From positions 33,311,127-33,375,126 of the forward strand of contig NC_035178.2 in assembly GCF_001659605.2 (NCBI RefSeq): 64,000 nt of DNA. Reading direction: 5' to 3'. The stretch is from Manihot esculenta. Lineage: Eukaryota > Streptophyta > Magnoliopsida > Malpighiales > Euphorbiaceae. The notes beneath the pieces are model-generated. The model made no database searches and was not told where the DNA came from. It was given only the letters and a program-made list of their open reading frames with translations. The translations under genes and the position numbers were made by a program. Positions 22,330 to 32,196 of this stretch are shown here, in pieces. How positions within the stretch are numbered: position 1 is the first letter of the stretch; each line of letters opens with the position of its first letter.

Positions 22330-23334
22330 TCAAAAGAGATGAGGGTACTGCTGGAGCATAGACTCCCGTGTCTCCCAAGTGCATTCCTCCAAATTGTGGT
22401 GGTTCCACAGGACTTTCACCATCGGGATTTCCTTGTTCCTTAACTTTCTGATCTGGGTGTCTATGATCCGTACTGGCTGTTCAACATAAGTGAGATCCTC
22501 TTGGACCTCCACATCAGGCTCACTAAGAACCTTGCTTGGATCTGACACAAACTTCCTCAACATCGAAACATGGAAAACCGGATGGATTCTTTCCATTGAA
22601 GCAGGTAAATCCAGCTTGTACGACACATTCCCAATCTTTTGCAAGATTTCAAAGGGTCCAATGTATCGTGGGGCTAGTTTACCTTTCTTCCCAAAGCGAA
22701 CCACTCCTTTCATTGGAGACACCTTGAGCAATACCAGATCCCCCTCCTGAAACTCTACCTGTCTTCTGCGGATGTCTGCATAACTCTTCTGTCTGCTTGC
22801 AGCAGTCTTGATCCTCTCTCTGATTATGGGTACCACCCTGCTGGTGATCTCTACTAGTTCAGGCCCTGCCAAGGCCTTTTCTCCAACTTCCTCCCAGCAA
22901 ACAGGCGATCTGCACTTCCTCCCATATAAAGCTTCATATGGAGCCATCCCGATGCTAGCATGATGGCTGTTATTGTAGGCAAACTCCACCAATGGTAGAT
23001 GCTGCCTCCAAGAACCGCCAAAGTCCAGCACACACATTCTAAGCATATCCTCGATAGTCTGGATGGTCCTTTCTGACTGTCCGTCAGTCTGGGGGTGGAA
23101 GGCAGTGCTGAAATCCAACCTAGTACCCATGGCATTCTGCAGACTCCGCCAAAACCTGGAGGTGAACTGGGGCCCTCTATCTGACACTATCGAAACAGGA
23201 ACCCCATGCAGTCTGACGATCTCGTCTACATACACCTGCGCCAACTTATCCACAGAATAGCCACTCCTGACAAGGATAAAGTGAGCAGATTTAGTGAGTC
23301 TGTCCACAATCACCCATAGAGGTAGTGCCTCCAC
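22330..23334 (-). pseudogene. Integrase core and C-terminal chromodomain-like region, N-terminus deleted
   Basis: The open frame begins inside the catalytic core at [14 protein letters not shown]. It continues through IVSDRGPQFTSRFW (second catalytic Asp region) and HPQTDGQSERTIQ (catalytic Glu region), to a GPF-like C-terminal segment (GKLAPRYIGPFEI) and a chromodomain-like end (VKVLWNHHNLEECTWE). The HHCC zinc-binding domain and the first part of the core are missing. The upstream RNase H frame stops at the same place, so one deletion of about 1 kb removed the RNase H C-terminus and integrase N-terminus. The integrase would insert the cDNA, and the C-terminal domain normally guides chromovirus integration to particular chromatin. 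It is not functional here. Confidence 0.88.
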
Positions 23335-25266
23335 ATCTTGAGTGCAAAGATTACTGCTGCCATCTCCAGGTCATGTGTGGGGTAATTCAACTCATGCTTC
23401 TTCAGCTGCCTAGAAGCATAAGCAATCACCCTCTCATTCTGCATTAGTACACAACCCAGTCCCACACGGGACGCATCACAAAAGACTGTAAAGTCCTCAT
23501 CACTAGATGGCAGAGCTAAAACTGGTGCTGAAGTCAACCTCTTCTTAAGCTCTTCAAAACTCTCTTCGCACTGGTCGGTCCACAGAAACTTCTGATTCTT
23601 CCTGGTTAGTCTGGTCAGAGGAGCTGCTATCTTTGAGAAGTCCTGAACGAACCTCCTGTAATAACCTGCCAAACCCAAGAAACTTCTGATCTCCGTCACT
23701 GAAGTGGGTCTAGGCCAGTTAGCCACAGTTTCTGTCTTCTTGGGGTCCACCTCAATCCCATTCTCTGACACTACATGCCCCAAGAACGAAATGCTCCTAA
23801 GTCAGAACTCACACTTGGAGAACTTGGCATACAAGCCATGTTCCCTTAAGGTCTGTAGAACCATCCTCAGATGATGGGCATGCTCCTCTGCATTCCTAGA
23901 ATACACTAAGATATCGTCTATGAAGACGATAACGAAGTGATCTAGGTATTGGCTAAACACTCTGTTCATGAGATCCATGAATGCTGCAGGGGCGTTGGTT
24001 AACCCGAACGGCATTACAAGGAACTCAAAATGCCCATATCTGGTCCTGAAAGCTGTCTTTGGCACGTCCTCTTCCCTTATCCTCAGCTGATGGTACCCAG
24101 ATCTCAGATCTATTTTGGAGAAACAACCCGCTCCGGCTAGCTGGTCGAATAGATCATCGATCCTTGGCAGAGGGTACCTATTCTTGGTAGTGACTTTGTT
24201 CAACTGCCTGTAGTCGATACAAAGTCTAAGGGATCCATCCTTCTTCCTCACAAACAAGACCGGAGCACCCCAAGGTGAGGTACTCTGTCGGATGAAGCCC
24301 TTTTCTACCAGCTCTTGCAACTGTTCTTTCAATTCTTTCAACTCGGCTGGGGCCATCCTGTAGGGAGGGATAGAGATCGGTCTAGCTCCAGGCACCAACT
24401 CTATCTCGAACTCTATCTCCCTAGCAGGTGGTAAACCTGGAAGCTCGTCTGGAAAGACATCCTGAAACTCTCTGACAACTGGCACCGAGGCTGGCTCCCT
24501 GACCTGACTGTCTAGCTCTCTCACATGAGCTAAGTACCCCTGACATCCCTTTCTAAGCAACCTACGAGCCTGAAGAGCTGATATCAGACCTCTAGGTGTG
24601 CCCCTCTTGTCTCCTCTGAAGACGACCTCTGACCCGTTCTGATCTCTGAGCTTGACTACCTTGTCTCTACAGTCCAAGGTAGCACCATGGGTAGATAGCC
24701 AATCCATCCCTACAATGACGTCAAAGTCTGTCAAATCTAGAACCACAAGGTCGGCGGAGAGGCATCTTCCCTCAACAAAAACTGGACTGTACTGGCAGAC
24801 TGACACTGCCACTGACGGGTCACACTTGGGTCCACTGACCCATAGGGGACACTCTAACCCAGAGACTATCAGACCCAATCTCTCAACGGCTCTCGGAGCA
24901 ATAAATGAATGAGATGCACCCGGGTCCATTAATGCATACACATCAGAACACCCAATGACGAGATTACCTGACACCACAGTGTTGGATGTGTTAGCCTCCT
25001 GCTGAGTCATGGTGAAGATCCTGGCTGGAGCTGATGGACCTTCGCCTCGGGAACCAGAAGAAGAGGCTGCCCCTCTCCCTCTACCTCTGCCACTGCCCTG
25101 AGTTGTGGCTGGAGCTGCTGGCTGTGCCACACTACCAGAAGCTGTCTGCTGGGGCTGGCCCATAAAAGGTGCTCTAGGACACTCCCGAGCTATGTGTCCC
25201 TCCTGTCCGCATCTGAAACATGCATTAGTCCCAGCTCGACACACTCCCCTGTGCGGCCTTCCACAC
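23310..25266 (-). pseudogene. Protease, reverse transcriptase and partial RNase H of the Tekay-like element
   Basis: It is in one frame with gag apart from stops. In order: a second knuckle ([15 protein letters not shown], 25190-25240), protease with [11 protein letters not shown] (DPGAS in place of DSGAS), RT with [23 protein letters not shown] and FIDDILVYS, then the RNase H onset [17 protein letters not shown] around 23480. A TGA at 23802-23804 replaces a Trp codon between RT and RNase H, and RNase H breaks off at WRHYLYG into the integrase deletion. The enzymes would copy element RNA in cytoplasmic particles. This copy could do so only if supplied in trans. Confidence 0.9.
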
Positions 25267-26561
25267 CTCTAGCATTCTGTACCATCTGAGCCTGAACTCG
25301 AGCCACCGCCAAAACCCAGACCGGATTTCAACTTATTCCAAAACTTATTCTTCTTCGGCTTCTTGGTGGTGTTATCCCACCTCTTCTTACTTGAGCTCTG
25401 AGAAGAGAGACCTGGCCCTCCTCTGCCGGGGGTCTTAACCCCTGAAGACTGGGTCACTGACTGCTTCACTAACCCCTCAACTATAGCACTCGCTTCCATC
25501 CTTCGAGCCATATCCACCACAGTGTGGAAACTTTCTCTCTCAACTGACTGAATCAGTGAGGAGTACCTAGAATGCAGCTTCATCACATATCTCTTGGCTT
25601 TCTTCATATCTGAATCTAGAGCTTGCCCTGAAAAAGGCAATAGCTCCAAGAATTTATCCGTGAACTCTTCCACGCTCATGTGCTCTGTCTGCCTCAACTG
25701 TTCAAACTCAATCATTTTCAGTTCTCTGGAACTGTCTGGAAAAGCCCATCCAGCGAACTCATTCGCAAATTCCTCCCATGTCATGCCGTCTAGTCTCGGG
25801 TCCACATAACACTTGAACCATTCCCGTGCCTTCTTGCACTTTAAAGTGAACCCTGCCATCTGAATGGCCCTGCTATCATTCGCCCCTAGCTCATCAGTTA
25901 TTGTCTTCACTACTTTCAGATATTCAAAGGGGTCATCCCCTGACTTGTATTTGGGAGCATCCAGCTTGAGGTAATCTGTCATCTTTACTTTGCTCCCATC
26001 GGCTGAGCTAGGTCTGGGAGGTTGAGTAACTGGGGCTGCTGGTTCTGTGGGTGGTGGAGGTGGGGGTGCAGCATTCCCCGAGGTGGGGTTTGCCGGGTTT
26101 GGATAGAAGGGTGAGGGTGGATAAGCTGGGTACTGTTCGTAAGGTGGATAGAAAGGTGGATAAGGCATGTAGGTAGGGTAGGGGTTAAAGCTGGAGTAAT
26201 CCGATGTACCTCCCATCGGATACCCTGAACCCTGTGGGAAGGGTGGATAATGAGGTGGAAAACCATACCCCGAGGCCTGAACGCCTCCTTGAGACTCCCC
26301 TGTCCCCTCTTCCTCCATGCTCACATCCAGGTTCCCATCCCTCCTCTGCTCCTCTTCCGTAACCTCCCTCACATCTGAAGAACTTCTTCCTCTATCTGTC
26401 CCCCTTCTACTAGCGTCAAAAGACCTTCTAGGGTCCCTTGACACTCTTTCTCTGTTGGCTCTACAAGACATTGCCCTAGGCAATGTAGGAGGATGGGCGC
26501 TCGTGCCCTCATCCTCAGGTGGTACTCCGGTCAATCTTGCCGATCGACGGGTTCCTCTCAT
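25267..26561 (-). pseudogene. Gag of the Tekay-like element
   Basis: I take the start as the ATG at 26561 (MRGTRRSARLTG), a typical chromovirus Gag start; an upstream in-frame Met at 26594 is less likely. The protein has a Pro/Tyr-rich segment (25985-26250), the Gag core (LDAPKYKSGDDPFEYLK, REWFKCYVDPRLDGMTWEEF) and a Ser/Lys-rich basic end. It ends at an in-frame TAG (25267-25269), just before [10 protein letters not shown], the first of two zinc knuckles, so this stop separates Gag from its own knuckles. Because pol continues in the same frame, the stop could be a mutation; a readthrough role is unlikely. Confidence 0.85.
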
Positions 26562-26814
26562 CCTGTTTTCTGAAAAACAGTACACATCATACAAACATTA
26601 GCATCATATGGTTCATGTGGGCACACATGAACCCTCATCACATATACATCATTCATATCATATCATTAATGCTCATGCATATAATCATGGCATTACACAT
26701 CATCATACAAGACAGGACTCCACATCCTATCCTAGTGGACATGATCTTTCCTATTGTGCTTGACCTTCTAGAACATCTATGAGCCCGACACTCTAGGTCC
26801 GATCCTATGAACCA

Positions 26815-26827
26815 GGCTCTGATACCA
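26815..26827 (-). other. Primer binding site (initiator tRNA-Met type) of the Tekay-like element
   Basis: On the minus strand TGGTATCAGAGCC follows the 5' LTR after three bases. The same site type is used by the pararetrovirus copies and by the Copia element in this window. Confidence 0.92.
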
Positions 26828-26830
26828 TTC

Positions 26831-29123
26831 TGTAACGACCCGAAAATCGGACCGCTACCGGCGCTAGGATCCGGGTCGACTTAAGGTCGTCGGGACCCGT
26901 AGCAAGCCAAACATACATCCTGAAAACCTGTTTAATCCCATACATGACCAAGAAAATGCATAAAAATTTGAAACTTTACTTTCAAACTTCCAACTCAACC
27001 TGAACATGCACAACACATAGCTATAATCATAATCATGATCCCTCTGTGGGATCTCATCAATACCCCAATGGGCGATATATCATAAGATGAGTTGGCTATC
27101 ATGAACATAATAAAACATTTTGATCATGTAATAAAAGGGATACCTCATACACAATGTCAAGCACAATATCTAATCCTCAATATCATTACATGACTGAAAC
27201 TGTACTTTTACATAACATTAATACATCTATCATGTCCACACTAACTATTACATACACGTGACTTCATTACTCTTGTAAACCTCCTGGTCTACCCTGTACC
27301 TGCAATCCTGGGGAAATTGGGAGAGGGGTGAGCTACTAGAGCCCAGTGAGCAGAATAATAAAACATTTAAAACATATGATAACATGAAATGCATCACATC
27401 ACAGCTAATCACATCAAGGATGAACCTGTCACCAATAGCCCCCTTCATGGTCCAACTGTGCCAGAACGTAGAATGGGTCCTGGTCTTTCCCTTACATATC
27501 ATAACATAACATGGTCCAACTGTGCCAGAACGTAGAATGGGTCCTGGTCTTTCCCTTACATAGTGCCAGCGAACGTAGAATGGGTCCCACTGGTCTTACT
27601 TTCCGTACCGTACATATCATATCGTCATATCATAGATCGAGGGCTACGAATCATTCAGCATTCATCCACATCAACATCAAAATGCGTAATGCAGCATATT
27701 CGTGAATTCTAATGCAAGCAACCTAAACATCACATGGCATCCATGATGCATGAACATGCTCAAAACTGTATAATCGATTTACTTAAAAACATAAAGGTTT
27801 ATTCCACTCACCTCTGGATAGCTCTGACCAGACACTGGGGCAACAGACTCACTGCTGTGGTCCTCGGTTCCTCGGGTCCGAACCTACACAGGTGGACTCA
27901 AATGAGGGACCAAACATACGTGAACATAACTCTAAACTATCCCCCAAAAACCCCCTAAAACATCATGGAATAATCATAGAAAAACATGCAAGAAATGGTT
28001 GAACAGGGCACTTTCGGTGGCAGGTTCGGCGGCCGAAAGTCCCTCCAGAGCCGAAAGTCAGGCAGGTTCGGCGGCACCTTCGGCGGCTGAAACTCCCAGA
28101 CAGAGGCGAAACTCATGCATGTTCGGCGGCACCTTCGGCGGCCAAAAGTCCCAGACAGAGACGAAAGTCTCCCTTCGGGGGCAAGCTTCGGCAGCCGAAG
28201 GCTGCCTCCACAAGCATATTCGGCGGCCGAAAGTGCCTTCGGCTGCCGAACCTGGTTTCTCCTAGAATGGCAGAAACTCAGCTCCCCTATGCATTTGTGC
28301 CTCCAAACTCAAACCAACATGCATAAACCTATTCTACAACATTCCCAATCATGCATAAGCAAACATACAAGTTCCTAGGGGCATCAAACCATCAAAAACC
28401 CCAACTACAACACACAAGCAACTCACATTGTTCAAAATCACATCAAAAACCCATAAGCTCAACATAAGCTACACATGCATTTTCTACCCCATGAACTTGC
28501 ATAAAACTTGCTTAAAACATAATATAAGCTAGAGATCGACTCTTACCTCTTGAAGATCGAGAGTAGAGGCGACCAAACTTGGAGTTGGAAGAGATTTGAG
28601 TTCTTGGACCTCAAAGCTCCAAAACTTGCTTAAAACTCGGAAATCTTCAAAACAAGATGAAAACTAGTGAAAAACTCGAAAGATCTGAAGGAAAAGACTC
28701 AAGATCGGTGAGGGGGTGGCGGAGAACTCACCTTGGCCGGAAATGGGGAAAAAGCTCGCCCGTTTTCGGCTAAGGGACCCTTTTATAGTGGCTGGCCAGG
28801 CCACGTTCGGGGGCCGAACGTGCCTCCGCATGCATGCCATGTTCGGCGGCCGAACCTGGACTTTCCTCACTTATGCTTTCGGGGGCCTAAAGGCGCTCCC
28901 GAAGGCATGTGTGTTCGGCAGCCGAACTTGAGGTTCGGCAGCCGAACCTGAGTTTTCCTTCAAGGTTGTTTTCATGCAAAAACTCATTTCCATTTTACTT
29001 AAAACCATGAAATACCTTAAAACATTTTATGAAAACATGATTCTACCCTACTAGAGGCTTCCGACATCCGAGATTCCACCGGACGGTAGGAATTCCGATA
29101 CCGGAGTTTAGCCGGGTATTACA
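26831..29123 (-). repeat. 5' LTR of the Tekay-like element (2293 bp)
   Basis: This is the longer LTR of the pair. It carries the candidate TATA box once (minus strand CACTATAAAAGGGTCCC near 28770-28790) and repeated TTCGGCGGCCGAA palindromes between 28020 and 28945. It includes the 28245-28715 block absent from the 3' LTR. A TGCCAGAACGTAGAATGGGTCC segment occurs twice in tandem (27460 and 27520), as it does in the partner. Confidence 0.95.
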
Positions 29124-29485
29124 ACTAACATCCGAGGGGTTATCCTGAAGTACCGGAAGACCTCGGTAAAGAAAAGAGAAAAGGGGAAGGTTAAGCCAAA
29201 CTCCCTTTGTTTAGCGAAAAAGACTAGGCTAAGATCCTTTTGGGGATCGATTAGGTCAGAAGGGGGAGGATCAGGAAGAATGATCCTCTCATTTGGGTAT
29301 GGAGCCCGAATACGAAAAAGAGGGGTATCTAAGTACTCCCTGGAAAAGAAGTTGTTCAGAGAGGAAGGAGTAACATTTGACTTTACTCTAAAAACGTCGA
29401 GAATCTTTGGGCTATCCATGGGAGGACGAAGAGAAGAGCGTACCTTGAAAGTGGTTGAGGCAGAAGAACGATGAAGACAACGCAA
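29124..29485 (-). pseudogene. Antisense gene of the Tat-like element, exon 1a
   Basis: The frame starts at an ATG at 29485 (MRCLHRSSASTT...). It contains SDLIDPQKDLSLVFFAKQRE and LTFPFSLFFTEVFRYF, the conserved N-terminal block of Tat-lineage antisense proteins, and runs to ITPRMLV at the insertion point. When the nested element and one ACTAA are left out, the frame continues without shift at 20340 into FILFMSSFESVC. This part is therefore the first half of exon 1. The gene would be read from right to left from a promoter near the 3' LTR; none is evident in 29486-29660. Confidence 0.7.
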
Positions 29486-29641
29486 AAGACCAAAGAGAGC
29501 AAAGGTTTCGAAAGGACAGAGAAAATTTGAAATTTGAAACAGTAGCGAGATGAAAAGATGTTTTGGGACAGACTGTACTTAGGCGGCGCAGTCATAATGA
29601 TCTTCGGTATTTACCCCCTCATCAGTCGGGCAATAACTGAT

Positions 29642-29660
29642 GAGAAGGTAAAGGGGCAAT
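29642..29660 (+). other. Polypurine-like tract before the 3' LTR of the Tat-like element
   Basis: GAGAAGGTAAAGGGGCAAT lies directly before the LTR. The adjacent 29486-29641 stretch has no recognised feature. Confidence 0.65.
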
Positions 29661-30164
29661 TGATGACCGTTGGATTTCTCCACCTCGGACTGGGGCCAGG
29701 CCCATATCGTGAGCCCATCATTTAGGGGAGGTGGGTCCAAGGCCTTCCTCGAGAGACTAGTCCAGCCCGTTCCCCTCCAGATCGGACTCCAACCCATTTC
29801 CTCAATCAGGTCGGCTTAACCTCTTGGGCCCGATGAATAGATCCTTCTTGGGCTCAGCCCGTGACTTATCTTCCGGTCCAGTCCGGAATCAGGAGGGAGA
29901 CCCACCAGTTCGTCATGTGGGTCCATATGCATGCGCTCCCGAGGAGAATCAGGGGCCGTTACGCATAGGACAGAGATCTGATTCCCTCGTACGCCCGTAT
30001 CAACGTAGCAGGAACAGGTGGTCCAATGATATACGTTCTGTTAACACGTTACTAGCAGACAAAAGGAAACATATAAAAGGAGAAATACTCTCCTCTAGGT
30101 CTAAGTTTTTTCCAGTTTTACAGAACTCATTGTAAAACCCTATTTTCTGGATCTCAGATCATCA
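29661..30164 (+). repeat. 3' LTR of the Tat-like element (504 bp)
   Basis: This is the partner of 15744-16247, with equal length and scattered base changes, and is followed by the target duplication AAATT. Confidence 0.92.
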
Positions 30165-30828
30165 AAATTGATGCAAAAATATAAGTGGAAGTGCAAAAGC
30201 TTAAAGTTTATGATCATCAAACTCTTATAACCGTGGTTAATTTAGTCCTTAATAGAAAAAATATAGTCGTGTAATAAGAACAAGTAGTATAGATTAGCCA
30301 ATTGTATCTTCAATATTATTTTCTAATAAATCTAACTCTCAATTTCACTATTGAAAAACATTATAATTAAGAAATAGGTAGAAAGTATTTTATTTTATTT
30401 TATTTTTTTAACTTTTATGAGGGTAGATGATGAGTTTTATTAACTTAAACTATAATTTTAATGTTTATCGATTATTTGTTGTCATGTTAAATTTTAATTA
30501 TTTATATATTTTTAAAGATGATTTGATTATAATTGAATAATCAAATCAAACTCAATGATTGATTTAAATTAAGGTATACTTAGTTCAATTTGGTTATTAT
30601 TTCATGATTTTTAAAACATTCATGTATTAGTTATCAGTTTAATTACCCTAGATTTGATAATTAAAATGACTAAAATAATAATTTTTTTATAAAATTTTAT
30701 TAATAATATTAAATTTATGATAATTATTTTTATTAAAATAAGTTATATTTATTATTTTTATAAATGAAATTATTATTATCATACATTTTTATTTATATAT
30801 TTAATTAATTAATAAGATTTTTATTATG
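30165..30828. other. AT-rich intergenic sequence left of the pararetrovirus cluster
   Basis: There are no reading frames or recognised repeats. It is mostly A/T homopolymer-rich DNA ending in ATTATGT, where viral sequence begins. Confidence 0.5.
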
Positions 30829-31047
30829 TCTGATACCATTTTACGATCCCAGGTATGATTTACGTTCCCAGGTATGATTTAAATATTATGATTTAAATAT
30901 TACAGATTTAAAACAGATTTAAAATAAAACAGATTTAAATTACAAAATACCAATAATTAACACAAAATTCATAAAGTATAACTATAATGGTCCATACATA
31001 CATCATTCCAGATATATATAAAAATGCGTACATGGTAATATTCATAT

Positions 31048-31278
31048 TTAAAAATTATTATTACTTAATAATATTTCAAGATACATAAGCATAGAATTAA
31101 ATAATTCTAATGTCCGTTCTATTTCTCTACAGTCGCAATATTCATTATGATTGGTAGTATGATAATCACTAATAAATCTGCCTTGTTGAATTAAACAATT
31201 TTTAAAACTTATTACTTCTTGTCTATTGGTTAAATCAATTAAACTTAAATTTTCTAATGCTGATTTTATAAATCTCAT
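31048..31278 (-). CDS. Small leader ORF s2 (76 aa), copy A
   Basis: I start at the ATG at 31278 (MRFIKSALENL), the start shared by all copies, rather than the in-frame ATG at 31296, which copy C lacks in this form. The product is a short, hydrophilic helical-looking protein with NEYCDCRE near the middle and a Leu/Met-rich C-terminus. It lies in the long leader downstream of the viral promoter and upstream of the primer site. Between copies A and C, most base changes inside it are synonymous. No relative is recognised, and the function is unknown. A protein of this kind could also simply tune ribosome movement through the leader. Confidence 0.55.
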   Translation of the reverse strand: MRFIKSALENLSLIDLTNRQEVISFKNCLIQQGRFISDYHTTNHNEYCDCREIERTLELFNSMLMYLEILLSNNNF

Positions 31279-31299
31279 GATATAATAGTTAAACAATAA

Positions 31300-31455
31300 T
31301 TAAATCAGTAAATAATAATGAGCCAAATTAAGATGATAATCCGCTAAATTTAAATAGTAATCTGCTAAGTTAAACTGATTATTAATTAAATAATTATAAC
31401 CTATTTGTAAATATCCATCAGCGATATAACAATTAATTATTACTTGATTAAACAT
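31300..31455 (-). CDS. Small leader ORF s1 (51 aa) with a seven-residue repeat, copy A
   Basis: It starts at the ATG at 31455 (MFNQVIINC). The C-terminal half is three near-copies of a heptad, NLADYYL, NLADYHL, NLAHYYL. The stop lies 22 bases before the start of s2, so the two frames are closely linked. The ORF is open in all three copies with a single amino-acid difference (His/Tyr in the last repeat). No known family is recognised. Confidence 0.45.
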   Translation of the reverse strand: MFNQVIINCYIADGYLQIGYNYLINNQFNLADYYLNLADYHLNLAHYYLLI

Positions 31456-31873
31456 TTTTAATATTGATTATGCAATCGAATGGGCAACACACTTTCTGAT
31501 GTGGAAGATCGGTATAAACCGCAACCACAGAGCATACTTATCATAAATGCAATGTTTTAATTTTGGTTAGGGTTCCTGCAACGTTATCCTGGAATTCCCA
31601 GAAATAACTCAGATTGATGATTGGAGAGAGAAAGAGAAATAGGTGCCGTCAACACGGACTTATACAGTAGCAGTTGGTAAAATATAATTGTATTAAAAAC
31701 AAAATACAATGTACTACCTTTTGTACTACTTATACAATCACTGGTACTACTGCTACTACCGAGTTGTTATAAACTTCGGTATCCTTACATGAGAAAGATA
31801 AACTGGAATACATTTGAGAGAGAAAATTTTTCTTTGAAATTTTTCGGTGTCCCCTTCATGGTTCAGAAGTCTC

Positions 31874-31881
31874 CTTTTATA
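31874..31881 (-). promoter_or_regulatory. Candidate viral promoter TATA box, copy A
   Basis: On the minus strand TATAAAAG follows CCGCGTC, about 590 bases upstream of s2. Upstream (31985-32110) is a duplicated block containing AAGCAAAAAGAAGAAAAGAC, a candidate enhancer. The same box is at 40281-40288 and 53007-53014. Confidence 0.65.
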
Positions 31882-32196
31882 GACGCGGACTTCAAATTTT
31901 TATCGAATTTGGTTAAGCGGTCCGTCCCCTGTTAGTGCTGCATTATTGATACGTGGGTCCCGTCATGATCTCTTGTCTGGTGACTCATTGGTTACTGTTT
32001 CTGTCTTTTCTTCTTTTTGCTTTTCACGTTGTCTGCCACTATCTACTGTTTCTGTCTTTTCTTCTTTTTGCTTTTCACTTTGTCTGTCATTATCTCTTGT
32101 CTGGTAGTGCCTTATGACATCATTGCTTACTTTAGAATTTTGTCTTTGTTGGCCACTTGTCTGCCACTTTGTCGATGCTGAGTGCTGTTATGGGTC

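Larger units (their letters stand above)
20346..29123 (-). mobile_element. Tekay-like chromovirus (Ty3/gypsy), nested insertion with TSD ACTAA
   Basis: LTRs sit at 26831-29123 (5', minus sense) and 20346-22217 (3'), with TGTAATACCC...CGTTACA ends. ACTAA flanks both sides (20341-20345 and 29124-29128). An initiator-tRNA-Met primer site follows the 5' LTR and a G-rich polypurine tract precedes the 3' LTR. Internal order is gag, tandem zinc knuckles, protease, RT, RNase H (partial), integrase (partial) and a chromodomain-like C-terminus, which with LTRs of about 2 kb fits the Tekay/Del lineage. Several stops and an internal deletion make it defective. It interrupts the antisense gene of the host element exactly at the target duplication. 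Confidence 0.95.
15744..30164 (+). mobile_element. Non-autonomous Tat-like gypsy element (gag plus antisense gene, no pol), hosting a nested chromovirus
   Basis: LTRs of identical length (504 bp, TGATGA...TCATCA) lie at 15744-16247 and 29661-30164, and AAATT flanks both outer ends (15739-15743 and 30165-30169). The order is LTR, primer site, gag, deletion junction near 18155, antisense gene, polypurine-like tract, LTR. Protease, RT, RNase H and integrase are absent: Gag continues only to ITFSLEDAQGVQMPHDDAL, which is the start of the protease region, and then meets antisense-gene sequence. Gag-only elements of this layout are known in plants (TR-GAG type). The Tekay-like insertion at 20346-29123 is not part of it; without it the element is about 5.6 kb. 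Confidence 0.9.

Noticed and set aside
26815..26827. tRNA-Met-like sequences at 26815, 47846, 54061 and 63258 as tRNA genes
   Set aside because: Only the 12-13 bases complementary to a tRNA 3' end are present, next to LTRs or viral leaders; they are primer sites.
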